64,000 bases of DNA from an uncultured Dysgonomonas sp. (GTDB lineage: Bacteria > Bacteroidota > Bacteroidia > Bacteroidales > Dysgonomonadaceae): positions 30,982 to 94,981 of the forward strand of contig CALYPL010000008.1 of assembly GCA_945273835.1 (NCBI GenBank). The letters are read 5' to 3'. Position 1 is the stretch's first letter; each line of letters opens with the position of its first letter. Under the pieces are notes generated by a model. The model worked only from the letters and a program-made list of their open reading frames with translations. It ran no database searches and was not told where the DNA came from. Below are positions 45,545 to 54,478 of this stretch, piece by piece. The translations under genes and the position numbers were made by a program.

Positions 45545-46144
45545 TTATTTGTTGTCTTTTTTGAGCAAAACTTCTATCGCTTTCAGAATGTGTTCTCTAT
45601 TTTTAGCCTCTTTAATAAATTGAGGCAGACGCGCAGTCATAGTCATCAGGTAAGTCGATTGCCTTTCTCTTAAATCAGCCTTAACAAAGGCTTTTATTTC
45701 TTCTAAATGCTCTCTGTTATATGCCCAGAAAAGATGTCCTTTAACTTCTGTCTGCAACCATAAGGCATAACCAAAGAAAGGATCGCCCTTTTGTCCTTTC
45801 AAATTCGCTTTTGGATGACAGCATTCTACATTTGGTTTATAATCGGTCTCGTACTTGCAATATGAACATCTTACTCTAAGCGTTTCCGATGGCTTGGTAA
45901 GATTCTTTTGCTCGCGAAAAATTGGTTTTCCACAATCGGGACAATTCCTTTTTACATATATTTTGTATAAAATATGATCTTTATATTCGCCTCGGTACAA
46001 ACAATGAGGGCATTCTACTTTAGTTTTCAGCTCATTACGGTACTCTGCACTTGAAAGTACTTTAGCTTCGTGTTTGCATTTTGGACATTCAATTTGATAA
46101 TAGGTCGGATTATAATAACCTGTCTCTTTATATCTTTTTTCCAT
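45545..46144 (-). CDS. Four-CxxC zinc-ribbon protein
   Basis: This 199-residue soluble protein has four CxxC pairs: C20/C23 (IECPKC), C45/C48 (VECPHC), C68/C71 (NCPDC) and C93/C96 (RCSYC), consistent with two zinc ribbons, plus C108-C109. The C-terminal half is helical with a distinctive block DPFFGYALWLQTEVKGHLFWAYN. The ribbons resemble nucleic-acid-binding or ribosome-type fingers. I do not recognise a named family. It heads the operon with the AAA-M41 protease and kptA, so it could be an adaptor or substrate recogniser; this is speculation. Confidence 0.8.
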   Translation of the reverse strand: MEKRYKETGYYNPTYYQIECPKCKHEAKVLSSAEYRNELKTKVECPHCLYRGEYKDHILYKIYVKRNCPDCGKPIFREQKNLTKPSETLRVRCSYCKYETDYKPNVECCHPKANLKGQKGDPFFGYALWLQTEVKGHLFWAYNREHLEEIKAFVKADLRERQSTYLMTMTARLPQFIKEAKNREHILKAIEVLLKKDNK

Positions 46145-46174
46145 GATTTTTGTTTTGTGTTCATTCCGACTATG

Positions 46175-46192
46175 CTGTAAACTTATTTACAG
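46175..46192. promoter_or_regulatory. Perfect palindrome CTGTAAA-CTTA-TTTACAG
   Basis: A seven-base perfect inverted repeat with a four-base centre, about 31 bases before the zinc-ribbon start and just downstream of a candidate promoter. It may be an operator or a leader hairpin. Confidence 0.5.
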
Positions 46193-46205
46193 ATATTCTT
46201 AGTGT

Positions 46206-46235
46206 CATAACAAAACTATGAATAGTCTTGTTATG
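46206..46235. promoter_or_regulatory. Long palindrome overlapping a candidate -7 box
   Basis: CATAACAA pairs with TTGTTATG and ACTA with TAGT, around an A/C mismatch. The minus-strand box TAGTTTTG (46218-46211, TAnnTTTG) is inside the left arm, so a dimeric repressor bound here would cover the promoter of the zinc-ribbon/protease/kptA operon. Confidence 0.5.
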
Positions 46236-46567
46236 TTTTAATATCATCACCCCGAAACATAAGGATTATTTCCCCATATTTTGGTAAGCCGGATTTTAAT
46301 AGATTAATTAAAATTGTGAAACTAATAAACGATTACCTGTTTTGCAGCCGTAATATTTTGGTAATAGTCAAATATTGTGAGGTTCATCATCCCGATAAAC
46401 CTGTTTAGTTTCTAAGTCCTGTGTTTTAAATCTTAATCAACATTGTAAATACCCTTTCTTAATGGATTTGAGGGTTTATATTAAATTGTTTTCGATGCAA
46501 ATATAAATCAGTTTTCTTGATTTACAAATTTTCAAAAACGAATTAATTATTATTCGTCATCAGAAAA
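46236..46567. other. Intergenic, otherwise unassigned
   Basis: About 330 bases between the palindromic promoter region and the DUF1015 stop. I see no open frame of note, RNA gene or terminator with a clear T-run. Confidence 0.3.
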
Positions 46568-47812
46568 TCATTCAAGTTTATGTATTACCAATCCCGAACG
46601 CAGTTTAGGCTCAAACCAAGTTGTTTTAGGGGGCATAATATTACCGGTGTCCGCAATATCCATTAATTGTTTCATTGTGACGGGATATAAAGCAATAGCC
46701 AATGCCATTTCGCCACTATCCACTCTTTTCTTCAACTCACCTAAGCCTCTAATTCCACCAACAAAATCAATACGTTTATCAGAACGAAGATCCTTTATAC
46801 CTAAAATATCATCGAGAATGTATTTGGATGAAATCGTTACGTCCAATATGCCGATTGGGTCATTGTCGTCATAAGTATTCTCTTTAGCAGTGAGGGAATA
46901 GCAAGTTCCATCAAGATAAATAGAAAAATTATGCAATCCCGAAGGAGGGACTATCTCGGTTCCAACTTTTTTGACTGAAAAATTATTTTCTAACTTCTTT
47001 AAGAACTCATCTGTCGTTAAACCATTCAGATCTTTAACCAATCTATTATAATCAATAATGTTCAATTGATAATCAGGAAAGCAGACAGCCATAAAATAAT
47101 TATATTCTTCTTTGCCTGTATGATGAGGGTTTTGTTTTGCCTTCTCGGCTCCGACAAGCGCAGCTGCGGCAGAGCGATGATGTCCGTCAGCTATATATAA
47201 ATAAGGTATATCTTCAAATATTTTAGTGATATGCTCAATATCGGCTTTATCCCTGATGACCCAAAAATGATGGCTGATGCCGTCACCCGAAGTAAAATCG
47301 TATTCGGGTTTAGACTCAGTAACTTTACTTACAATCAATTCAAGTTCGGGGTTCTTGGGGTAAGCAAAGAACACAGGTTCAATATTGGCATCATTTGCCC
47401 GTACATGCTTCATCCTGTCTTCCTCTTTATCACGGCGAGTCAGCTCGTGCTTTTTTATTTTGCCTTTCAGATAATCATCTACATGACTGCAAACTACAAG
47501 CCCGTATTGTGTCCTGCCGTTCATTGTTTGGGCATAGACGTAATAATATTCCTCAGGGTCTTGAACAAGCCAACCTTTATCTTGAAATTTTTTGAAATTT
47601 TCCACACCTCTTTTATATACCTCAGGATGATGCTCGTCCAGCAACTCATCAAAATCTATTTCCGGCTTGATTATTCTGTACAAAGATTTTTCATTACCCT
47701 TAGCTTCAAGGTAAGCCTCGAGAGAACTCAATACATCATAAGGTCTTGAAACAACTTTTTCGACAATGTTTTTGGGTGGACGTACTCCTCTGAAAGGTTT
47801 GATTGAAGCCAT
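46568..47812 (-). CDS. DUF1015 protein, possible serine-kinase-like
   Basis: This 414-residue cytosolic protein opens with IKPFRGVRPPKNIVEKVVSRPYDVLS, the DUF1015 signature, and has YIADGHHRSAAA with DGHHR at 209-213. DGHHR is the key motif of ParB/Srx-fold enzymes including the free-serine kinases SerK and SbnI. It is divergent from serC-serA, an arrangement I recall as common in Bacteroidetes. A role in phosphoserine metabolism is therefore attractive but inferred. Length is usual for DUF1015. Confidence 0.85.
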   Translation of the reverse strand: MASIKPFRGVRPPKNIVEKVVSRPYDVLSSLEAYLEAKGNEKSLYRIIKPEIDFDELLDEHHPEVYKRGVENFKKFQDKGWLVQDPEEYYYVYAQTMNGRTQYGLVVCSHVDDYLKGKIKKHELTRRDKEEDRMKHVRANDANIEPVFFAYPKNPELELIVSKVTESKPEYDFTSGDGISHHFWVIRDKADIEHITKIFEDIPYLYIADGHHRSAAAALVGAEKAKQNPHHTGKEEYNYFMAVCFPDYQLNIIDYNRLVKDLNGLTTDEFLKKLENNFSVKKVGTEIVPPSGLHNFSIYLDGTCYSLTAKENTYDDNDPIGILDVTISSKYILDDILGIKDLRSDKRIDFVGGIRGLGELKKRVDSGEMALAIALYPVTMKQLMDIADTGNIMPPKTTWFEPKLRSGLVIHKLE

Positions 47813-47999
47813 GGCAATAAATATTTTAGGTATAAGATTTAAAAAGATATTTCCAAAAAGGCTTATATCATTCTACCCTTTAGATAAATATCCTTACCAA
47901 ATATCGAATAAAAAAATCAAATCTTCAAATAAATCAGAAGCAAATAAACGATGGTCTGTATTTTATCATATCATAACATAAATTTAACATTATAATTAT

Positions 48000-48007
48000 T
48001 AAATTTG
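48000..48007 (+). promoter_or_regulatory. Candidate -7 box (TAAATTTG) of serC-serA
   Basis: Exact TAnnTTTG 49 bases before the ATG at 48056. It argues against the TTG at 48005 as a start, because that codon lies in the promoter box. Confidence 0.55.
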
Positions 48008-48055
48008 AATCTTGAGTTCCTAAATTTAAAGCAAATAACTTTAATAACTTTTTTG

Positions 48056-49129
48056 ATGAAAAAACATAATTTTAACGCAGGACCATCAATCCTACCACAA
48101 GAAACGATAACAGAGACAGCAAAAGCTATTTTAGACTTTAATGGTTCAGGTCTTTCATTGATGGAAATAAGTCACAGAAGTAAAGATTTCCAATCAGTAT
48201 TGGACGAAACAACCGATCTGTTTAAAGAATTATTGAATATACCGTCGGGCTATTCGGTTATATTTCTTGGTGGTGGAGCAAGTCTGCAATTTTGCATGGT
48301 TCCGTTTAACTTACTTGAGAAAAAAGCAGCTTATCTCAATACAGGAACATGGGCTAACAAAGCTGAAAAAGAAGCTAAACTTTTTGGCGAAGTAGTGGAA
48401 GTAGCTTCGTCTAAAGACGCTAATTACAACTATATTCCCAAAGACTATAAAATACCGTCTGATGCAGATTATTTTCATATAACAACTAATAATACCATAT
48501 TCGGAACAGAAATACATACAGACTTAGAATCGCCGGTAACCTTAGTTGCTGATATGTCTTCCGATATATTTTCAAGACCTGTCGATGTTTCAAAATACGG
48601 TCTTATATATGGTGGCGCTCAAAAGAATCTTGCTCCTGCAGGTGTAACTTTCGTAGTTGTCAAAGACGAAATACTCGGTAAAGTAACTCGTAAGATACCA
48701 ACCATGCTTGACTACCGTACACATGTTGAAAATGGTTCAATGTTCAATACTCCGCCGGTTGTTCCAATTTATGCGGCGATGGAAACATTGCGTTGGTTGA
48801 AAAAGAACGGAGGTGTAGAAGCGGCTTATAAACGAAATAAAGAAAAAGCAGAAATGCTTTATGGTGAGATAGATCGTAACAGCATATTCAAAGGCACATG
48901 TCAGGTCGAAGATCGTTCGTTAATGAATGTTTGCTTTGTAATGAAAGATGAATATAAAGAATACGAAGCCGATTTTCTTAAATTTGCTACTGACCGCGGA
49001 ATGGTAGGAATCAAAGGACATCGTTCAGTTGGAGGATTTAGAGCATCAATTTACAATGCAATGCCTATTGAAAGTGTACAGGCACTTGTAAATTGTATGA
49101 AAGATTTTGAGAAGCAAACAGCCAAATAA
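48056..49129 (+). CDS. serC: Phosphoserine aminotransferase
   Basis: This 357-residue PLP enzyme makes 3-phosphoserine from 3-phosphohydroxypyruvate and glutamate, and can act in the pyridoxine route. It starts at ATG 48056, giving the standard [14 protein letters not shown]; an in-frame TTG further upstream would add 17 non-homologous residues. Seen: [22 protein letters not shown], the PLP-lysine site [12 protein letters not shown] and the end [17 protein letters not shown]. It is followed by serA after eight bases. Confidence 0.97.
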   Translation: MKKHNFNAGPSILPQETITETAKAILDFNGSGLSLMEISHRSKDFQSVLDETTDLFKELLNIPSGYSVIFLGGGASLQFCMVPFNLLEKKAAYLNTGTWANKAEKEAKLFGEVVEVASSKDANYNYIPKDYKIPSDADYFHITTNNTIFGTEIHTDLESPVTLVADMSSDIFSRPVDVSKYGLIYGGAQKNLAPAGVTFVVVKDEILGKVTRKIPTMLDYRTHVENGSMFNTPPVVPIYAAMETLRWLKKNGGVEAAYKRNKEKAEMLYGEIDRNSIFKGTCQVEDRSLMNVCFVMKDEYKEYEADFLKFATDRGMVGIKGHRSVGGFRASIYNAMPIESVQALVNCMKDFEKQTAK

Positions 49130-49137
49130 TTCTGCTG

Positions 49138-50061
49138 ATGAAAGTATTAATAGCCACCGATAAACCATTTGCAGCAGAAGCTGTTAAAGGAATCAGAGAT
49201 GTAATAGAAAAAGTAGGTTTTGAACTTGCTTTACTTGAAAAATATACGGAAAAAAAGCAGCTTCTTGATGCCATAACTGATGCTGATGCTGCCATTATAC
49301 GTAGCGATATTTTTGATAAAGAAGTACTTCAAGCCGGTAAAAATCTTAAGATAGTAGTTCGGGCAGGTGCAGGATACGATAATATTGATCTTGAAGCTGC
49401 CACTGCACATAATATCTGTGTGATGAACACTCCGGGACAAAATGCCAATGCTGTAGCAGAACTTGTTTTCGGATTAGCCGTTTATGCTGTTCGTAATTTC
49501 TATAACGGAACATCAGGCACTGAACTATTAGGCAAAAAGCTCGGTATACATGCTTATGGTAACGTCGGGCGTAATGTTGCCCGCATAGCTAAAGGATTTG
49601 GGATGCAGGTTTTTGCCTTTGACCCATTTTTGTCGAAAGAACAAATAGAGAAAGACGGTATTAAAGCGGTTGAATCAGTTGATGAATTGTACGATACATG
49701 TCAATATATTTCATTACATATTCCTGCAACGGCTGAAACCAAAAATTCAATTAATCGCAATTTATTGAATAAAATGCCTCAAAACGCATTGTTGATTAAT
49801 ACTGCACGTAAAGAGGTCATTGACGAAGCTGGTTTATTGCAACTGATGAGCGAACGAAAAGACTTTAAATATGTAACTGATATTATGCCTTCCAATCATG
49901 CTGAATTATTGGAGAAATTCGCCGGAAGATATTTTTCGACACCCAAAAAGATGGGTGCTCAAACAGCAGAAGCGAATACGAATGCAGGTATAGCTGCTGC
50001 TAATCAGATAGTAGATTTTATTAAAAACGGAAACGAACGTTTCAGAGTCAATAAAAAATAA
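49138..50061 (+). CDS. serA: D-3-phosphoglycerate dehydrogenase, short form
   Basis: This 307-residue NAD-dependent dehydrogenase begins serine synthesis. The nucleotide-binding motif is GIHAYGNVGRNVARIAKGFG, with the conserved RAGAGYDNIDL, NTPGQNANAVAELV, SLHIPATAETKNSI and LLINTARKEVIDE. No C-terminal ACT or ASB domain is present, so the usual serine feedback site is missing. The catalytic His region reads MPSNHAELLEKFAG, different from the canonical form. It is in operon with serC. Confidence 0.93.
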   Translation: MKVLIATDKPFAAEAVKGIRDVIEKVGFELALLEKYTEKKQLLDAITDADAAIIRSDIFDKEVLQAGKNLKIVVRAGAGYDNIDLEAATAHNICVMNTPGQNANAVAELVFGLAVYAVRNFYNGTSGTELLGKKLGIHAYGNVGRNVARIAKGFGMQVFAFDPFLSKEQIEKDGIKAVESVDELYDTCQYISLHIPATAETKNSINRNLLNKMPQNALLINTARKEVIDEAGLLQLMSERKDFKYVTDIMPSNHAELLEKFAGRYFSTPKKMGAQTAEANTNAGIAAANQIVDFIKNGNERFRVNKK

Positions 50062-50085
50062 ATAAGGCTTATCAAATAAATTATT

Positions 50086-50123
50086 AAAGCGATTGCCTAA
50101 ATAAAAAGGGCAATCGCTTTATT
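50086..50123 (+). terminator. Terminator of serC-serA
   Basis: AAAGCGATTGCC and GGCAATCGCTTT form a twelve-base perfect stem followed by ATTATTAATT, 25 bases past the serA stop. Confidence 0.85.
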
Positions 50124-50182
50124 ATTAATTTGTATACTGTTCCTGTAATAGATTAGTCGGAACTTAAGGAAATTACTTTACC

Positions 50183-50368
50183 TTAATGTCTTGTACCGCA
50201 ATAATACAACCCGTTTATCCCCAACTCCTTAGTATTAAAGAGATATGGTGTCATTAATAATAAGATTTTTGACTGATGTAAACAAGACCGCGAATCTCGT
50301 TTACCCAATATACCTTTTTTTATAAAATCAATGGTCCACTCTTTAATTATTTTGCTGTGCTTTGCCAT
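50183..50368 (-). CDS. Small ORF, doubtful
   Basis: A 61-codon frame beginning MAKHSKIIKEWTIDFIKKG with a basic, helical N-terminus. No family recognised. The C-terminal half is Cys/Tyr-rich and looks less protein-like. It might be a relic or a chance frame in the 500-base gap between serA and the GH3 gene. Confidence 0.2.
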   Translation of the reverse strand: MAKHSKIIKEWTIDFIKKGILGKRDSRSCLHQSKILLLMTPYLFNTKELGINGLYYCGTRH

Positions 50369-50462
50369 AATCTGAAAAATTGGTTATTGGTTTTATTTGG
50401 CGTATAATGCAAATTCTAAATGTTGACTTTATATTTGAGACTATTTTTAAGTTAACAAAAAC

Positions 50463-50503
50463 CTGCATGGAACAAAGCATCATTAAGATAGCGATCCATG
50501 CAG
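50463..50503 (-). terminator. Terminator of the third GH3 gene
   Basis: CTGCATGG and CCATGCAG, an eight-base perfect stem with a 25-base loop; on the minus strand it is followed by GTTTTTG. It lies 65 bases past the stop. Confidence 0.55.
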
Positions 50504-50568
50504 ATTCATAAAAAATAGACAATCTTTTCGTTATAGTTGAATTAACTACTATAATTATTGAACGATTA

Positions 50569-52824
50569 CTATTTAAGATTAAATTTGACCGATGTTTTGA
50601 TATCGGTAGCTGAAGCTCCGATTAGTGCCTCGAAATCACCTTTTTCAGCAACCCATTCGTGTTTATCGGCATCGAAGAAAGATAAAGCATCCTTATTAAT
50701 CGTGAATGTTACGTTTTTAGATTCGCCTGCTTTCAAAAAAACTTTTTCAAAGCCTTTAAGTTCTTTAACCGGACGAGGTAATGATGATTTGATATCTTTG
50801 ATGTAAAGTTGTACGATTTCTGCACCATCACGATTACCCGTATTCTTGATGTTTATGGAAAACGAAATTTGTTCATCAGAAGAAATTTCGTTTTTGTCGG
50901 CATAAACTTTGCCATATTCAAATGTGGTATAGCTCAATCCATGTCCAAAAGCGAATAAAGGTTTTATTTTTTCTTTATCAAACCAGCGATATCCCACAAA
51001 TATCCCTTCGTTATATGCAACATTGATCGTATCTGAACCTTTAGATGATTTGGCTAATTGCTCTTTATTTCCCGGATATTCGCCGACTGTATGCGGAGCA
51101 TAGTCAGTCAATTTACGACCAAATGTCATCGGCAATTTACCTGAAGGATTGACGTCTCCCACTAAGACGGCTGCAAGGGCATTACCTGTTTCAGAACCAA
51201 GGTACCAACTTTGTACGATTGCAGGTACATCGTTGACCCATGGCATCGCAACAGCATTTCCTGATATGTTGACAACAATAAGATTTTTATTTACTTTGGC
51301 TAATGCTTCGATTAATTTGTCTTGGTTATAAGGAAGTTCAAGCCCTTCACGATCGGTGTCCTCACAATCCTGATGATCGCTTTTATTTAAACCACCGATA
51401 AAAATTACATAATCAACATCTTTTGCAAGGCTTACAGCTTCGTTAAGCAAAACTTCGGCAGGTCTTTCTTCTTTCAGATTCTGTCCCGATTTAACACCAT
51501 TGTATTCGCCGGTAGGGTCGCCTACATAACCGCGGGCATAGATAATCTCAGCGTTAGAAGCTATTCTTTTCTTTAAACCGTCGAGAGGTAGAATCTCATA
51601 TTTGGCTTTCAATGATGAACTGCCACCTCCAACAGTCATCATCTTGATCGCATTTTCGCCTACAACAAGAATTTTCTTCGATTTAGTCAAATCTATTGGT
51701 AAAATGTTTCCTTTGTTGCGGAGTAAAACGATTCCTTCTTCGGCAATTCTACGTCCGGCATCACTATGTTCTGGTGAGCCGAGTGAACCGAAAGGTTTAT
51801 TTTTATTCATGCTTGTACGATATGCAAGACGCAAGATACGGCGTATTTTATCGTCTAATTCTTTTGTTCCTACTTTTCCCTCCTGAATAAGTTTAAGATA
51901 AGGAATAGCCATATAATAGTCATCATATGCGTTGCCCGTACCGGCTGAAAGACCGTTTGTCCAAGAGCCGAATTCCATATCTAATCCATTAAAGATAGCT
52001 TGTTTGGTATCATGTGCTCCGCCCCAATCGGAAATAACCACTCCGTCAAAACCCCATTCTCCTTTAAGTATGTCTTTTAATAATAAACGGTTATGGCATG
52101 CATGCTGATCTCTGAACAAATTGTAAGCTCCCATTACCGCCCATGCTCCACCATTTTGCACAGCTGATTTAAAGGCAGGTAAATAAATTTCATACAATGT
52201 TCTGTCGTCAACGACGGGATTCATTGTGTGACGTTTAAATTCTTGATTATTCAAAGCAAAGTGTTTAACACAAGCTGCTACTCCATTAGATTGCACTCCT
52301 TTAATATAGGGTACAACCATTGTTGATGTCAGAAAAGGATCTTCACCCAGATATTCAAAATTTCGTCCGTTGAGAGGTGTGCGATATATATTCACACCGG
52401 GTCCCAGTAATACGTCTTTTTTGCGATAACGAGCTTCTTCGCCTATGGATTTACCATAGAGCAAAGCCATATCGCGATTCCATGTTGCAGCAAGGCAAGT
52501 AAGAGCCGGAAAAGCTATACAAGAATCGTTAGTCCATCCCGCCTGATCCCATTCATCCCATAATACCTCAGGGCGTATACCGTGAGGACCGTCGGTCATC
52601 CATATTTCGGGTATTCCGAGGCGAGATACTCCGGGTGAGCTGAACTTCGATTGAGCGTGTATCATTGCAATTTTTTCAGCAAGTGTCATTCGGGACAATG
52701 CATCATTAATTCGCTCTTCGATGGGTTTATCAAAATTAAGATAAGTTGGCACATTAGTTTCTTGAGCATTTAAATAAGTCAATTCTGTTAAAAATAACAG
52801 GATTATGTATACATACTTTTTCAT
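50569..52824 (-). CDS. Secreted family-3 beta-glycosidase
   Basis: This 751-residue enzyme has a signal peptide (YIILLFLTELTYLNAQ). GH3 motifs are WMTDGPHGIRPE, GRNFEYLGEDPF, KHFALNNQEFKRH and the nucleophile GVVISDWGGAHD with D266. The second domain has GLNKSDHQDCEDTDREGLELP, carrying the probable acid/base Glu, then FGHGLSYTTFEYG and a fibronectin-III-like C-terminus (about 660-750). It is BglX-like in form. It is a single gene, far from any TonB receptor in this window, and distinct from the two GH3 genes at 8.7-17.8 kb. Confidence 0.93.
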   Translation of the reverse strand: MKKYVYIILLFLTELTYLNAQETNVPTYLNFDKPIEERINDALSRMTLAEKIAMIHAQSKFSSPGVSRLGIPEIWMTDGPHGIRPEVLWDEWDQAGWTNDSCIAFPALTCLAATWNRDMALLYGKSIGEEARYRKKDVLLGPGVNIYRTPLNGRNFEYLGEDPFLTSTMVVPYIKGVQSNGVAACVKHFALNNQEFKRHTMNPVVDDRTLYEIYLPAFKSAVQNGGAWAVMGAYNLFRDQHACHNRLLLKDILKGEWGFDGVVISDWGGAHDTKQAIFNGLDMEFGSWTNGLSAGTGNAYDDYYMAIPYLKLIQEGKVGTKELDDKIRRILRLAYRTSMNKNKPFGSLGSPEHSDAGRRIAEEGIVLLRNKGNILPIDLTKSKKILVVGENAIKMMTVGGGSSSLKAKYEILPLDGLKKRIASNAEIIYARGYVGDPTGEYNGVKSGQNLKEERPAEVLLNEAVSLAKDVDYVIFIGGLNKSDHQDCEDTDREGLELPYNQDKLIEALAKVNKNLIVVNISGNAVAMPWVNDVPAIVQSWYLGSETGNALAAVLVGDVNPSGKLPMTFGRKLTDYAPHTVGEYPGNKEQLAKSSKGSDTINVAYNEGIFVGYRWFDKEKIKPLFAFGHGLSYTTFEYGKVYADKNEISSDEQISFSINIKNTGNRDGAEIVQLYIKDIKSSLPRPVKELKGFEKVFLKAGESKNVTFTINKDALSFFDADKHEWVAEKGDFEALIGASATDIKTSVKFNLK

Positions 52825-53103
52825 TGTTGTATATTAATTAGTTAACGAGTTTATTTTATTAGTTTGTAAACAATGATTATCTATTTTCGCGCTGTTGGGG
52901 TAGGAGGTGTGTTTAATCGTCGTTAATATATAATAAGTTCATTATTTTATTCATTTTTTATAGAATTATTCTTCATGATAATGCAATAGGTATTAGCATA
53001 TATATTTTGTGTAAAGTTAACAGTTATTTTGTGTCTTTTAAGAAATATATAAATAATTCCTCATTCCGCTTACTGATATTGACATAGTAAACGTGTAAAA
53101 ATA
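52825..53103. other. Intergenic, nothing recognised beyond a terminator
   Basis: The spacer between the GH3 start and the rpmA terminator contains no clear promoter box, RNA or open frame. Confidence 0.3.
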
Positions 53104-53140
53104 AAAAACGCTATTTGGTTAAACCAAACAGCGTTTTTTT
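53104..53140 (-). terminator. Terminator of rplU-rpmA
   Basis: AAAAACGCT and AGCGTTTTT with inner TTTGGTT/AACCAAA; a long stem with a single mismatch followed on either strand by a T-run. It lies 20 bases past rpmA. Confidence 0.9.
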
Positions 53141-53159
53141 ATTTTCGAGCTATTTAAAT

Positions 53160-53423
53160 TTAAGCTTCTGCTACAGGGAGAACCGACACAAATGAACGGT
53201 CGTCTTTCTTTTTACGGAATACTACAACGCCGTCAACAAGAGCAAATAATGTGTGATCTTTTCCTATACCTACATTGTCGCCAGGATGATGAGTTGTACC
53301 TCTCTGACGAACTAATATGTTTCCTGCTTTTACAGCTTCTCCACCAAATTTCTTAACGCCCAATCGTTTACTTTCCGATTCGCGTCCGTTCTTTGAACTA
53401 CCTACACCTTTCTTATGTGCCAT
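53160..53423 (-). CDS. rpmA: 50S ribosomal protein L27
   Basis: This 87-residue protein begins [29 protein letters not shown], the standard L27 start, without the cleavable N-terminal extension seen in Firmicutes. [29 protein letters not shown] is diagnostic. It sits near the peptidyl-transferase centre. It is 19 bases after rplU. Confidence 0.98.
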   Translation of the reverse strand: MAHKKGVGSSKNGRESESKRLGVKKFGGEAVKAGNILVRQRGTTHHPGDNVGIGKDHTLFALVDGVVVFRKKKDDRSFVSVLPVAEA

Positions 53424-53442
53424 TTTTTTCTGATTTTACTGA

Positions 53443-53754
53443 TTAAGCAATAATATCTTTAACTGTTACCTGTGTAAATTGCTGACGATGTCCATTCAAT
53501 TTACGGTAGCCTTTTCTACGTTTTTTATGGAATACAAGAACTTTGTCTCCTTTTACTTGCGAACCGATTGTTAAAATAACTTTCGCACCTTCAACCGTAG
53601 GAGTGCCGACAGTTACAGCACCATCTTTGTCTACTAACAAAACTTTATCAAACTCAACATCCGAACCTTGTTCGGCTTCAATTCTATGAACAAACAATTT
53701 TTGGTCTTTTTCAACTTTCATTTGTTGTCCCTGAATGTCTACAATAACGTACAT
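53443..53754 (-). CDS. rplU: 50S ribosomal protein L21
   Basis: This 103-residue rRNA-binding protein has [25 protein letters not shown], then [24 protein letters not shown] and the conserved C-terminal [22 protein letters not shown]. It is in operon with rpmA. Its leader (about 53755-53837) shows hairpins that may serve regulation. Confidence 0.98.
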   Translation of the reverse strand: MYVIVDIQGQQMKVEKDQKLFVHRIEAEQGSDVEFDKVLLVDKDGAVTVGTPTVEGAKVILTIGSQVKGDKVLVFHKKRRKGYRKLNGHRQQFTQVTVKDIIA

Positions 53755-53845
53755 CTGTTTATAAAATTATACAGGTTATGAGCCTGAGGTGAACCCGATT
53801 TTAAGGGTTGCTTGTCAACCTATTGGCAATCGGGAGGCAAAATTA
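53755..53845 (-). promoter_or_regulatory. rplU promoter and structured leader
   Basis: A minus-strand TAATTTTG box (53845-53838) starts a leader of about 80 bases containing AACCC-N8-GGGTT and CAGG-N7-CCTG hairpins before the ATG. The arrangement suggests an L21-type autogenous leader, which is inference. Confidence 0.45.
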
Positions 53846-53883
53846 GATAAAAAAAAGATATAATCCAAAAAACACGTTATAAA

Positions 53884-54405
53884 TTACCTTATTTCGGTCA
53901 TAGTAATACGTCCTTTATAATTATCATCTATATCATTAAAATTAGGAGCTAATTGTCCCATATCTGAAAGTAAAACTCTCAGAATATCTTTGTCAGCATA
54001 CCAATCTGTCATTAGTAGAGTATTACTTAACGAACAATGATATTTTCGTAATTCGCCATCTCCAGACAACCTTAAGGTATCGTTATTAAGATTGTAATTG
54101 AGAGAATAGTAAGTATGTTCAGTTCCATTTTCGTCTTTATAAATAAGAGAAACAGTCTTGCCATCAAAAACTCGTCTGATCTTAGCATTACGAACCACAT
54201 TGGAAAATGCATGATTAATATAAGCATCTGCATTTTTGTCGTTGTTATTATCGATATCATTTCGGATAATGCTCAGATTGGTACAGCGCCAAGCTCCTTC
54301 GAGAATAGGCTGTTTAGTTTCTTCGTTACTGCTGTCTCCACATGAAGTCAGGTAACCGATAGTAATAAGCAGAACTGTTGTGATAAGAATAGTCACTCTT
54401 CTCAT
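53884..54405 (-). CDS. Lipocalin-like lipoprotein
   Basis: This 173-residue protein has a lipobox (LLITIGYLTSC) and mature CGDSSNEETKQPILEGAWRCTNLSII. The GAW/W-C opening followed by beta strands and a VFDGKTVSLIYKDENGTEHTYYSLNYNLNNDTLRL pattern resembles the lipocalin-like barrel lipoproteins of Bacteroidetes. Ligand unknown. It lies 73 bases downstream of the efflux operon on the same strand and could be cotranscribed with it. Confidence 0.7.
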   Translation of the reverse strand: MRRVTILITTVLLITIGYLTSCGDSSNEETKQPILEGAWRCTNLSIIRNDIDNNNDKNADAYINHAFSNVVRNAKIRRVFDGKTVSLIYKDENGTEHTYYSLNYNLNNDTLRLSGDGELRKYHCSLSNTLLMTDWYADKDILRVLLSDMGQLAPNFNDIDDNYKGRITMTEIR

Positions 54406-54478
54406 GACTTAAAAATTTAGTTTATTTGCAAATATATAGTAAAAAATCATAACAGCCGGTTTTTAATATTTCTTCATA

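Noticed and set aside
47231..47749. Plus-strand 172-codon ORF
   Set aside because: It lies wholly antisense to the DUF1015 gene, which has clear conserved motifs.
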